From contig NZ_VTWU01000004.1 in assembly GCF_008727865.1 (NCBI RefSeq), positions 1 through 64,000 on the forward strand: DNA of 64,000 nt. Direction: 5' to 3'. The notes under the pieces were generated by a model. It was not told the origin of the DNA. It searched no databases and saw only the letters and a program-made list of their open reading frames with translations. The translations under genes were made by a program, and so were the position numbers. Origin of the DNA: Hymenobacter busanensis. Its GTDB lineage: Bacteria > Bacteroidota > Bacteroidia > Cytophagales > Hymenobacteraceae. Shown here piece after piece: positions 41,829 through 49,973 of this stretch (position 1 is its first letter; every line of letters starts with the position of its first letter).

Positions 41829-42233
41829 CTACTCGAGGCGCGTGATGAGCAGGCGCATGGTGCCGTGGTTGTTGCCGTAGAACAGCCGCGCGTCGTTGGC
41901 GTAGCACAGCAGCTCCCCATCGGCGGCGGGGCGAAATTCGGCCACGCCGCTGCCGATGAGGAAGGGCGGCCCATCGGGCCCGATGGCGCCGACGAGGGCA
42001 AACCACGGAAACGGCGCGCGCCGCAGCCAGCCCGCCAGCCGCTGAATGCCCTGCCCCGGCTGTCCTTCGGGTCCGCTTTCGATGTGGGCATCGAGCCAGG
42101 TTTGGCCGGGCGGTACGCTGAGGCGGTAGCGGTGGCCGCGCAGCAGGTAGGCGCCGGTGGCGTTCCACGGCAGCCGGGCCTGCACGGTGGTTTCCAGCGA
42201 CTGGCCTTGGGCCAAAGGGGCGGGGTGTTGCAT
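41829..42233 (-). CDS. Small protein resembling PA-IL-type (LecA-like) lectin fold
   Basis: 134 residues, no signal peptide. The end (PFLIGSGVAEFRPAADGELL followed by YANDARLFYGNNHGTMRLLI) resembles the calcium/galactose-binding loop region of LecA-like domains, where an ND..DN pattern binds calcium. Here the second position is NN, so calcium binding is uncertain. The N-terminal part LETTVQARLPWNATGAYLLR would supply the other strands. It starts as a free-standing cytoplasmic domain 78 bp upstream of the serine hydrolase gene, in the same direction. Call based on pattern only. Confidence 0.55.
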   Translation of the reverse strand: MQHPAPLAQGQSLETTVQARLPWNATGAYLLRGHRYRLSVPPGQTWLDAHIESGPEGQPGQGIQRLAGWLRRAPFPWFALVGAIGPDGPPFLIGSGVAEFRPAADGELLCYANDARLFYGNNHGTMRLLITRLE

Positions 42234-42307
42234 CGGGCCGAGGAAAAGGCGTGAAGGCCGCCTAGTTATTGAACTTCGACCGCATTTCCGCGCCCATTGA
42301 CCAAACG

Positions 42308-42826
42308 CTACGGCCGCAGAACCACGCCGCGGCCTTGGTCGGCGTCGGCGGTGGTGTAGGTGCCGTTCAGGCGAAAGCGTTTGCGCGTGTTCTGGTAGCA
42401 GGCGCAGCAGCCTTTGCCGGTTTCGCCGGCCAGCTCGATGTCGGTAACGTCGTAGGTGCGGGCGGGGCGCGGCAGGACCACGCGGTAGCTGTAGCTGCTA
42501 AAGGCGCGGGGCTCACCGTCGGGACGTACGGCAAAGGCCAGCGCCGAAAAGCCGTCGAGGCGCCGGTAATCGGGGCGGCCGTCGTTGGGGCGGTTGTAGT
42601 GCAGAGTATCGAGTGGCCGGGCGAAGTCGTTGCGGGCGTAGCGCACCATGTAGGCCGTTTGCAAATCGGAGCGCCGGAAACCGCCGTGGAGGCTGTCGAG
42701 GTCGAAGCGCAGCACCACGTCGTCTTCGTACGGGTTGCACGGGCTGCACTCGGCGCCGTCGCAGCTGCAGGCCGCCACAAGGCCCGTCGCAATCAGCAGG
42801 GCGCAAAATGATACGAGTCGGAGCAT
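42308..42826 (-). CDS. Cysteine-rich lipoprotein of unknown function
   Basis: 172 residues. Lipoprotein signal MLRLVSFCALLIATGLVAAC with the lipid Cys near residue 20, followed by three more cysteines within 12 residues (CDGAECSPC), then a CCACYQN motif near the C-terminus. The body is beta-rich (DDVVLRFDLDSLHGGFRRSD, SSYSYRVVLPRPARTYDVTD). No family recognised. The Cys clusters suggest disulphides or a metal site. Transcribed apart from the downstream 41829-42233 gene. Confidence 0.8.
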   Translation of the reverse strand: MLRLVSFCALLIATGLVAACSCDGAECSPCNPYEDDVVLRFDLDSLHGGFRRSDLQTAYMVRYARNDFARPLDTLHYNRPNDGRPDYRRLDGFSALAFAVRPDGEPRAFSSYSYRVVLPRPARTYDVTDIELAGETGKGCCACYQNTRKRFRLNGTYTTADADQGRGVVLRP

Positions 42827-42912
42827 AGCGGGGAGGTGATGCCGGTACCAAAGGGAGCGGCCCGCCGTGGCGGCAGTTGCGCGGGCGTTGTAATTTACCG
42901 CCCTTGCTCCGT

Positions 42913-43806
42913 ATGCCTGCTTCTGAAACTCCCGTCGTTGGTCGGCTGGCGCCCACGCCCAGCGGCTATCTGCACCTCGGCAACGCCGTCAATTTTGTGC
43001 TGACGTGGCTGCTGGTGCGCCGCGCCGGCGGTACCCTGCACCTGCGCATCGACGACTTGGACCGTGCCCGGCTGCGCCGGCCCTACCTGGAAAGCATTTT
43101 CCGCACCATCGACTGGCTGGGCCTCGACTACGACCACGGCCCCAGCGGGCCCGATGATTTTCTGCGCCACCACTCGCAGCTGCTGCACCTGCCCGACTAC
43201 AACCAGCTGTTGCGCCGCATGCGCCGGGTGCCCGGCCTGCTGCACGCCAGTACCCGCAGCCGCACCCACGGCACCGAAACGCCCGCCGACCTCGACCAGC
43301 CCGGTGCAGCGTGGCGGGCCCGCGTGCCGGCTGATACGTCTATCGGTTTCGCCGACCTCTGGCACGGCGAAACCCACCAGCCGCTGGGCCATTTGATGCC
43401 CGATTTTGTGGTGCGCAAGAAAGACGGCGTAGTGGCCTACCAGCTGGCCTCCGTAGCCGACGACCTGCGCCTCGGCACCACGCTCATTGTGCGCGGGCTG
43501 GATTTGCTGCCCAGCACGGCGGCGCAGTTGTGGCTGGCCGCGCAACTGCCCGAAACGGCCGGTTTCAATGCCCGGCGCATCCAGTTTCTGCACCACCCGC
43601 TGCTGACGGATGCGGGCGGGCAAAAGCTGTCGAAGTCGCAGCAGCTGCCGCTGGAGCGGGGTATTCTGAGCGCGGTGCCCGGGCCGCAAGTGGTGTACGA
43701 GGCGGTAGCTGGCTTGTGGGGTTTGCCCCCAGGCAACGCTTCCGCGTTGGCTGAACTCCAGCTGCAAATGCCCGACTACCCCAGCTTTACCGCACCTCTT
43801 TCTTGA
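42913..43806 (+). CDS. Glutamyl-Q tRNA(Asp) synthetase-like protein
   Basis: 297 residues, the size of GluQ (truncated GluRS without anticodon-binding domain), which glutamylates queuosine in tRNA-Asp. Start at 42913 (MPASETPVVGRLAPTPSGYL). Class I motifs: HLGNA (about 20, HIGH-like), HLRIDDLDRARLRR and KLSKS (about 237, KMSKS). The usual GluQ zinc region (CxC pattern) is replaced here by LLHASTRSRTHG, with no Cys, so zinc binding by that site is lost. Alternatively it is a divergent GluRS paralogue; the absence of the C-terminal anticodon domain favours GluQ. It overlaps the convergent endonuclease V gene by 20 bp. Confidence 0.87.
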   Translation: MPASETPVVGRLAPTPSGYLHLGNAVNFVLTWLLVRRAGGTLHLRIDDLDRARLRRPYLESIFRTIDWLGLDYDHGPSGPDDFLRHHSQLLHLPDYNQLLRRMRRVPGLLHASTRSRTHGTETPADLDQPGAAWRARVPADTSIGFADLWHGETHQPLGHLMPDFVVRKKDGVVAYQLASVADDLRLGTTLIVRGLDLLPSTAAQLWLAAQLPETAGFNARRIQFLHHPLLTDAGGQKLSKSQQLPLERGILSAVPGPQVVYEAVAGLWGLPPGNASALAELQLQMPDYPSFTAPLS

Positions 43807-44476
43807 ACTGCTCGGCCCAGTGGTCGGCGAGGCGCGTGGGCTCGGGGAGCTTGTAGCCGCGCAGGCAGCGCAGCGCGAGGGTGGTGGCCGTGGCTTGGTC
43901 GAGGCGGTGGCCGGGACTCACGAACAGCGGCTTGACGCGCTCCTTGCTGCGCAGCACCTCGCCAATCAACTCGCCGGTTTTCTTGTCGAGCAGTGGCGAC
44001 CTGCTGCCCTGGGCTTCGGCGGGCTCCTGGTAGTCGCCGGTGAGCTTTTCCTTGGCGACGCCCAGCGAAGGTTTGTCGAGGAGCACGCCGATATGCGCCC
44101 CAATGCCCATGCGGCGCGGGTGCGCAATGCCGTGGCCGTCCACCATCAGCACATCGGGTTGGGTAGTGAGCTTTTCGTAGGCCAGCAGCAGGTTGGGCGC
44201 TTCGCGGAAGCTCAGAAAGCCGGGCACGTAGGGCAGGTCGACGGGGCCGTAGTTATATACCTTTTCCACCAGCTCCAGCCCCGGAAACGTGAGCACCACA
44301 ATCACCGACAGGATGGTGTCGGGCGTGGGAAACGACGAATCGAGGCCGGCAATGAGCTTGGGCAAACCGGGTAGCGGCTCCAAGCGCACGCGCTGGCGCA
44401 TCTCGTTCTGGGTGGCGGTCAGCTCGCGCACCAAAGCGGGGTCGGCGGGTGGGTGGTAGGGGCGGTAGTAGGCCAT
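43787..44476 (-). CDS. nfi: Endonuclease V
   Basis: 229 residues, DNA/RNA repair nuclease cutting near deoxyinosine. Motifs: LIAGLDSSFP (first acidic residue), YVPGFLSFREAPNLL, LMVDGHGIAHPRRMGIGAHI and the lysine/acid-containing KPSLGVAKEKLTGDY. The family Asp and Glu metal ligands are visible in these segments. The 3' end overlaps the convergent GluQ-like gene by 20 bp. The start MAYYRPYHPPADPALVRELT is accepted as the first Met in frame. Confidence 0.96.
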   Translation of the reverse strand: MAYYRPYHPPADPALVRELTATQNEMRQRVRLEPLPGLPKLIAGLDSSFPTPDTILSVIVVLTFPGLELVEKVYNYGPVDLPYVPGFLSFREAPNLLLAYEKLTTQPDVLMVDGHGIAHPRRMGIGAHIGVLLDKPSLGVAKEKLTGDYQEPAEAQGSRSPLLDKKTGELIGEVLRSKERVKPLFVSPGHRLDQATATTLALRCLRGYKLPEPTRLADHWAEQFKKEVR

Positions 44477-44546
44477 GAGCAGGGCAGATGTTGCCCGGCT
44501 ATACGTAGCCGCGCCCCCTCGCGGCTGAGGGGCAAGCCCTGCTTGG

Positions 44547-46115
44547 CTACGAGGCGTTGCTTTTGCGGAACACGTACGAATCCTGCTCGATAAACTCGTT
44601 GACGCGCAGCTCCAGGCTAACCACCTTGCCGTTTTCCACCTTAAAATCGGCCGGGTAAATACCGTAGCTCAGGTTCGAATACACGCACCGGAACTGCTGG
44701 CCGTCCATGTAGTCGAGCGTAGCGGTGAGGTTGGGGTGGTGGCCGAAGCTCACGAGCAGCTGCTTGCCCTTGCGCGCTACCGTGATGGGGCCGTAGAGCG
44801 GGTGCGTGTACTGACCGGCATACTCCTGCAGGTTCAGGGCCAGCTTGTTTTTCTTGGCTACACGGGCGTTCAGCGCGGCAACGTCTTTGAGCGTAGCCTC
44901 GCGGGCCGACGTGCCGTAGGGCAGCAGTTGCTTGCTGCGGTCTACGTAGGGCACGCCTAGGTAGCTGTCGAGCAACTGGTAGCGCAGGGCCTCAAAAAAG
45001 CTCTGGTTGTCCTGGTTCGTGAGCACGGCAATGCCCAAGCGTTCTTCGGGCACAAAGCACACGTTGGTCACGTAGCCCACGGCGCCGCCGGTGTGCCAGT
45101 ACACCTGCTTGCCGTTGTAGTCGGCCGAAAACACACCGAGGCCGTAGGTTTGGTAGTGCGAGGGCAGCAGGCCCGATTTGCGGGTTGAAATCAGCGTGTT
45201 GGCGTCGCGGGTGCGGCGCACGGCGGGCCAGCTCAGCACGCGCTGGCCTTGGTATTTGCCGCTGTCGAGCTGGCACTGCAGCCACTTGGCCAGGTCCGTC
45301 ACGTTCGAGACCATGCTGCCGGCCGGGCCGATGTTGTCGATTTCGTCGAAGGGCATTTGGGCCAGCGGGCCGTAGCTGTTGGAGTAGGGCAGGGCAATGT
45401 TGGGGCGCTGCCCGAAGCCCCGGCCGCTGGTGGTGGTGCTCGTCATGCCCAGGGGCTGCAGCAGGTTTTGCTGCACGTAGTCGTCCCAGCTGGTGCCGCC
45501 GGTTACGACGGGAATAATCTGGCCGGCGGTCAGAAACGCCGAATTGCAGTAGCCGTAGTCCTGCCGAAACTGGTTGGGCGGCGTGAGCAGGCGCATGCTG
45601 CGCACAATGTCCTCGCGGCTCAGGTTGGAGTCCCAGAAAGTGAAGTCGCCCTGGAAGGTTTTGGTGCCCAGGTGGTGGCCCAGCAGGTCGCGCACCGTTA
45701 CGAGCTGCGTCGAGGTGGGGTCGGCGAGCTGAAAATCGGGCAGGTACTTGGTCACCTTGTCGTTGAGCGAGAGTTTCTTCTCGTCGTCGAGCTTGGCAAT
45801 GGCCGAACCGGTGAACAGCTTGGTGTTCGAGGCAATCATGAAGAGCGTGTTGGCATCCACGGGCTCGGGTTTGCCCACAGCCCGCACGCCGAAGCCCTTG
45901 CTCACCACCACTTTGCCGTCTTTCACCACCACCACGGCCAAGCCCGGCAAATCCCACTGTTTCAGCCCGCGCTGCACGTAGGTATCGAGCGAATCGGCCA
46001 CAAACCGGCTGCCCGGCACTTGGGCTTTCGCCGATTGAGCCACGGCCGGGGCGGCAGAAACACAGATGCCGGCGAGCAAGCCGGCCGCTAACGGGCGAAG
46101 GAAATGGTGGAGCAT
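44547..46115 (-). CDS. Exported class C beta-lactamase-related serine hydrolase
   Basis: 522 residues from the ATG at 46115, with a signal peptide (MLHHFLRPLAAGLLAGICVS...AVAQ). The beta-lactamase fold carries SNTK (SxxK, ASNTKLFTGSAIAKL, about 97), YCN (DYGYCNSAFLTAG) and HTGG (YWHTGGAVGYVTN). The C-terminal 120 residues form a DUF3471-like domain (LQEYAGQYTHPLYGPITVAR, LSYGIYPADFKVENGKVVSL). Such proteins are mostly peptidases or esterases rather than antibiotic-resistance enzymes. The start with the longer frame is not conserved. Distinct from the hydrolase at 40423, which has a T9SS tail. Confidence 0.94.
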   Translation of the reverse strand: MLHHFLRPLAAGLLAGICVSAAPAVAQSAKAQVPGSRFVADSLDTYVQRGLKQWDLPGLAVVVVKDGKVVVSKGFGVRAVGKPEPVDANTLFMIASNTKLFTGSAIAKLDDEKKLSLNDKVTKYLPDFQLADPTSTQLVTVRDLLGHHLGTKTFQGDFTFWDSNLSREDIVRSMRLLTPPNQFRQDYGYCNSAFLTAGQIIPVVTGGTSWDDYVQQNLLQPLGMTSTTTSGRGFGQRPNIALPYSNSYGPLAQMPFDEIDNIGPAGSMVSNVTDLAKWLQCQLDSGKYQGQRVLSWPAVRRTRDANTLISTRKSGLLPSHYQTYGLGVFSADYNGKQVYWHTGGAVGYVTNVCFVPEERLGIAVLTNQDNQSFFEALRYQLLDSYLGVPYVDRSKQLLPYGTSAREATLKDVAALNARVAKKNKLALNLQEYAGQYTHPLYGPITVARKGKQLLVSFGHHPNLTATLDYMDGQQFRCVYSNLSYGIYPADFKVENGKVVSLELRVNEFIEQDSYVFRKSNAS

Positions 46116-46206
46116 CGGGAGGGGAGTATAGCGCAAAAGGGGAGCAAAGACAACCCGGCGACGCCAAGGTTGCCGCCGGCGAAACCGGCTGGGCGCTAAG
46201 GTAGTC

Positions 46207-47394
46207 CTACGCCGCCAGCTCCGGCGTATGGCGGGCCGATTCTGCATCGGCCTGGGCCAGCCGGGCGCACCAGCGCGGGTACCACAGCAGCTGCACCATA
46301 ATGAGCAGCCAGGCCAGAATCATGGGCACGGCTTTGATTTTGTAGGGCACGAACACACCGTTGCGCACCGCCGCCGGAAAGAGGTCGGAGGGCGAAAGGG
46401 AGGTGAAGACCAGCACCAGCCCGAGCAACCCCCACGCCAGCCCCGGCACGCTGCGGTGGTAGGCCAAAAACCAGAGCCCGAAGCCCGCCACGGCAATGAC
46501 GAACGTGGGCGACTCGGCCATTTGGTTGAAGATGACCACGAAAATGAGAATAGCCGCCACGTACAGCCGGCGGTAGTGCACCTCGGCCCAGCTGCGCCAG
46601 TGCAGGAGCGGCAGCAGCAGCGTGGCCAAGCCCAGCCCTTGTACCACGCCCTTGGGAATGGGCCACCCAAACCAGGTTTCGAGCACGCCCATTACCGAAA
46701 GCTGCACGCCCGTGGCCGATACCCGCACGATGGTGTACCAGCCTTCGTACATGCGCACAAACTCGGGCCACGACGCGACCAGCAGCGGCGCCAGCGCCAG
46801 CAGAATACCAAACGCCACGGCCCACAGCGCGGCGCGCCACCAGCCGGGGTAAAACAGGAAAATCAGCCCGATGCCAATGCCGTAGACTTTGATGAAAAAG
46901 GCCAGCGCAATGCACAGGCCCGCCCAGCGGTACTTCCCCGATTCGAGGTTGATGTAGGTCCAGAGCATCAGGCCCAGCAGCAGGTTGTTGCTTTGGCTGT
47001 TCTGCAAGGCCGTGAGGGTATCGATGGCCAGCAACAACAGCAGTACCAGGCCGCGGCGCTGGTCGGGAAACAGGCGCCGCAGAGCCGGGTAGCACACAGC
47101 TAGATTTAAGGCGTTCCACAGCAGCAGGCCCAGCCAGTCGGGCATGGCCGCCGCCCAGCCCATAAACAGCGCGAAGGTGGGGCTGTACTTGTAGGGCACG
47201 CTGTAAAGCGTGGGGTAGTCGGCGTACAGGTCGCGGCCCGCCAGCAGGTGCCAGAACGGCACCGTAAAAATCTTGTAGTTGTCGATGGTGTGCTTGAGGT
47301 ACTGCTGGGCAGTGGCGACCAGCAGCAACACGGAGTAGAGCACCAGCACAAAGCGCGGCTGCACGACAACAGAGGAAAAGCGCGAACGAAACAC
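46207..47394 (-). CDS. DUF2029/GT87-like membrane glycosyltransferase
   Basis: About 395 residues, polytopic membrane protein with about nine to ten hydrophobic helices. DUF2029 members use polyprenyl-phosphate mannose or similar donors. VPFWHLLAGRDLYADYPTLY (conserved Asp in the first loop), YKYSPTFALFMGWAAA, NALNLAVCYPALRRL, NSQSNNLLLGLMLW and FIKVYGIGIGLIFL match the family. No ATG precedes the family start; GTG at 47394 (VFRSRFSSVVVQPRFV) is the most likely start. Soluble tail is polar (ADAESARHTPELAA). Role in envelope glycan synthesis is inferred. Confidence 0.85.
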   Translation of the reverse strand: MFRSRFSSVVVQPRFVLVLYSVLLLVATAQQYLKHTIDNYKIFTVPFWHLLAGRDLYADYPTLYSVPYKYSPTFALFMGWAAAMPDWLGLLLWNALNLAVCYPALRRLFPDQRRGLVLLLLLAIDTLTALQNSQSNNLLLGLMLWTYINLESGKYRWAGLCIALAFFIKVYGIGIGLIFLFYPGWWRAALWAVAFGILLALAPLLVASWPEFVRMYEGWYTIVRVSATGVQLSVMGVLETWFGWPIPKGVVQGLGLATLLLPLLHWRSWAEVHYRRLYVAAILIFVVIFNQMAESPTFVIAVAGFGLWFLAYHRSVPGLAWGLLGLVLVFTSLSPSDLFPAAVRNGVFVPYKIKAVPMILAWLLIMVQLLWYPRWCARLAQADAESARHTPELAA

Positions 47395-47546
47395 GGCGGG
47401 AAAACTAGGCTGAAGCGGAAACCGCAAAGGTACCGCCGCCGCTCCAGCTTCCCAGCGCCGCCCCGGCCGGCGCATCGGGCGGCGCTGCTACTTTTTGCCG
47501 GCTTCTACGTACCATACGCTGCCGCTTCGCCCTACTGCTTGCCTTC

Positions 47547-48191
47547 ATGGAACCTGTTACCGCTCCCAAGCCCATTCGGCTGGAGCTGCCCCACGCGACG
47601 CTGGCCGCCGACCTCACGCTGCCGCCGAACGCCCCGGGCGTCATCATTTTTGCCCACGGCAGCGGCAGCAGCCGCCTCAGCCCGCGCAACCAATACGTGG
47701 CCCAGCGCCTCCAGCAAGCCGGGTTTGGCACCCTGCTGTTCGACTTTCTGACTCCGGCCGAAGATGCCCTCATGGAGCTGCGCTTCGACCACGCCCTGCA
47801 CACGCGCCGCCTCATTGGGGCCACCAGCTGGGTGTGCCGCGAGCTGCGGCTATTTGATCTGAACATGGGCTTTTTCGGCGCCAGCACCGGCGCCGCCTCG
47901 GCGCTGCAAGCCGCCGCCGAGCTGGGCGACCGGGTGAAGGCCGTGATTTTGCGCGGCGGCCGCCCCGACCTCGCCCTCAGTGCCCTGCCTCAGGTGAAAG
48001 CCGCCACGCTGCTCATTGTGGGCGGGCAAGACTGGCCGGGGGTAAGCCTCAACGAACAGGCCTTGGAGGCGCTGCCTGGGCCTAAGCACTTGCGGGTAGT
48101 GCCCGGGGCGGGGCACTTGTTCGAGGAGCCCGGCACGCTGGCCGAAGTGGGCGACCTGGCTACCGATTGGTGCGAGAAATACCTGCGCTAA
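47547..48191 (+). CDS. Alpha/beta hydrolase, dienelactone hydrolase-like
   Basis: 214 residues, single-domain cytoplasmic hydrolase. Oxyanion region GVIIFAHGSGSSRLSPRNQY, nucleophile elbow FFGASTGAASALQAA (GxSxG, Ser about 112), acid loop LLIVGGQDWPGVSLNE and catalytic His in VPGAGHLFEEPG. The pattern matches small DLH-type hydrolases often found alone or fused to phosphoribosyltransferases. Substrate not predictable. It stands divergent from the GT87-like gene and upstream of the DUF1990 pair. Confidence 0.92.
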   Translation: MEPVTAPKPIRLELPHATLAADLTLPPNAPGVIIFAHGSGSSRLSPRNQYVAQRLQQAGFGTLLFDFLTPAEDALMELRFDHALHTRRLIGATSWVCRELRLFDLNMGFFGASTGAASALQAAAELGDRVKAVILRGGRPDLALSALPQVKAATLLIVGGQDWPGVSLNEQALEALPGPKHLRVVPGAGHLFEEPGTLAEVGDLATDWCEKYLR

Positions 48192-48282
48192 AGCAGTAGA
48201 TCAAGCCCGTAGGCTCAACCTCCGGGCCCATACCCGCGTTTGCGCAACACCACTGCCGCTTGCTCACCGCTTCGCCTTTCTC

Positions 48283-48864
48283 ATGGCCGATTCCTCAACT
48301 CCCCAACCCGCCGACACTGGCTCCGGCCCCCACATCGAGCGGCGCTACTACATCGATCTGGAAGCACCTGCCAAGTCGGCCGCCGAGCTGATGAAGGTCA
48401 TTCAGTGCGACGTGGAGCACTTTTCACCCGATTTGCTGGCCAACTTCGAGAAGCGCAAAGGCGAGCAGGGCCGGCTGCGCGTGGGCGACGAATTCCACAT
48501 CAAGATTCTCGGCCCCTGGAACGGCTCGGTACGCGTCACCGAGGTCAGCCCCCAGCACTTTGAGCTGCTGACGCTGGAAGGCCACCCCGAGGCCGGCCGC
48601 ATTCGGTTTTCGACCCGCCAGCTGCCCAAGCCGGCCGGGGCCCTGCGCTTCGAAATTCACTCCCGGGCCCGCTCGCGCGACGGACTGGTGGCCTTTGCCT
48701 ACAGCACCATTGGCGTGGGCAAGCAGGTGCAGGAGCAAACCTGGGTAACGTTTTGCCAGCGCGTGGCCGAAGCCAGCGGCGGCCGGCCGCTGGGGCCGGT
48801 GCAGGTAGAAACCGTGGAGCAAGACGGCTCCGACAAACAAACCGAACGCCATGAACGCGCCTAG
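48283..48864 (+). CDS. Hypothetical protein paired with DUF1990 protein
   Basis: 193 residues, no signal peptide. HIERRYYIDLEAPAKSAAEL, RVGDEFHIKILGPWNGSVRV and LRFEIHSRARSRDGLVAFAY suggest a START/SRPBCC-like alpha-beta sandwich, but no family was assigned. The end is Gln/Glu/Asp-rich. Its last 14 bp overlap the start of the DUF1990 gene, so the two are translated together and probably act together. Confidence 0.8.
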   Translation: MADSSTPQPADTGSGPHIERRYYIDLEAPAKSAAELMKVIQCDVEHFSPDLLANFEKRKGEQGRLRVGDEFHIKILGPWNGSVRVTEVSPQHFELLTLEGHPEAGRIRFSTRQLPKPAGALRFEIHSRARSRDGLVAFAYSTIGVGKQVQEQTWVTFCQRVAEASGGRPLGPVQVETVEQDGSDKQTERHERA

Positions 48865-49531
48865 CCGCCCCGCCGCCTCGGCCGCGCCGCCCCTGTGGGA
48901 GCAGTACCGCGCCCAGCTCGAAGCCTTCAGCAAAGCCAAAGTCAACTACGACCTCGCCCGCGTCGACGAGTACACCGCCGAAGCCGGCTGGCGCCTCGAC
49001 GACTACGGCACCGAACTGCCCGCCGAACCGCCCGGCCCGCCCTTGCCCGACGGCAGTTGGGCCGCTGCCAAGCAGGTGCTGCTCAACTACTCCTTCCCGC
49101 CGCCCGACCTCATTACCGGCATCTTCGTGCCCGACCAGCCCCTGGCCGAGCGCGTGATGCTGCTGCGGGCGCAGTTTCTGGGCTTTACGTTCTGGTTTGG
49201 GGTGCGCATCGGTGGCGTGGTCGACGAAACCCGCACCACGCCCGACGGCCCCGAGCAGGTGTGGGGCTACAACTACCGCACCCTCGAAGGCCACTTCGAG
49301 AAGGGCGAAATCACCTTCACCGTGCACAAGCAGGAGCGCACCGGCCGGGTGCTGTTTCGGGTGAAAGCCTACTCCCAGCCCGACCGCATCCGCAACCCGT
49401 TCTACCGCATCGGCTTCAAGCTGTTCGGGCGCACCTTGCAGCGCAAGTTTGCCCGCGAGTCGCTGCGGCGGCTGAAGCAGCTGGTGGTGGAGCAGCTGCG
49501 CAATGGCAAGGCTGCAGTCTTAGCCGACTAG
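48851..49531 (+). CDS. DUF1990 family protein
   Basis: 226 residues. DUF1990 pattern: LLNYSFPPPDLITGIFVPDQ, FLGFTFWFGVRIGGVVDET, WGYNYRTLEGHFEKGEITFT (equivalent to the family's G(F/Y)xYGTLxGHxExGEExF) and VLFRVKAYSQPDRIRNPFYR. Family function is unknown; it has been linked with plant and bacterial proteins of lipid-binding look. The start overlaps the upstream gene by 14 bp, indicating coupling. The C-terminal helix is basic (KQLVVEQLRNGKAAV). Confidence 0.92.
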   Translation: MNAPSRPAASAAPPLWEQYRAQLEAFSKAKVNYDLARVDEYTAEAGWRLDDYGTELPAEPPGPPLPDGSWAAAKQVLLNYSFPPPDLITGIFVPDQPLAERVMLLRAQFLGFTFWFGVRIGGVVDETRTTPDGPEQVWGYNYRTLEGHFEKGEITFTVHKQERTGRVLFRVKAYSQPDRIRNPFYRIGFKLFGRTLQRKFARESLRRLKQLVVEQLRNGKAAVLAD

Positions 49532-49553
49532 CCTACGGAGCGCTGCAAGCCAG

Positions 49554-49850
49554 TTATTCGCGGAATAGCTTCTTTTCGGCCCAGAACGTGCCGAACGGGA
49601 CCAACGACGCCGCAAACGCCAGCGCCGCCTTGCGCACCGACCAGCTGTATTCGATGGCCACCATAATGACCAGCAGCACGTACAGCACAAACAACAGGCC
49701 GTGCGCCATGCCTACCGCGCGTACTGCTTCGGGCTGGCCAAAAACGTATTTCAGCGGCATGGCAATGCCCAGCAGCACCAAAAACGACAATCCTTCGAGA
49801 AAACCGACCACGCGCAGGCGGCCCAGGGAAGAAGAAAGCAAACGAAGCAT
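49554..49850 (-). CDS. DUF3817 family small membrane protein
   Basis: 98 residues with three hydrophobic segments (VGFLEGLSFLVLLGIAMPLKY, HGLLFVLYVLLVIMVAI, AALAFAASLVPFGTFWAEKK). FLEGLSFLVLLGIAMPLKYV and VGMAHGLLFVLYVL are the DUF3817 hallmarks. Inner-membrane location; function unknown. Convergent with the DUF1990 gene. Confidence 0.93.
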   Translation of the reverse strand: MLRLLSSSLGRLRVVGFLEGLSFLVLLGIAMPLKYVFGQPEAVRAVGMAHGLLFVLYVLLVIMVAIEYSWSVRKAALAFAASLVPFGTFWAEKKLFRE

Positions 49851-49973
49851 AGGCCCGGTCGGAGAAGCGAAAAGTGCTGCAAAAATAACGCTGCCCGGCC
49901 GATTTTTGGCGCCGCAGCAAACCGAAGCGCCGCTGCTCGGTTAATACCTCTCAGTCCATTCACCTCCCCCTGT

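Noticed and set aside
40423-46115. Antibiotic-resistance beta-lactamases
   Set aside because: Both hydrolases have the beta-lactamase fold motifs, but T9SS or DUF3471-type tails point to other esterase or peptidase roles.
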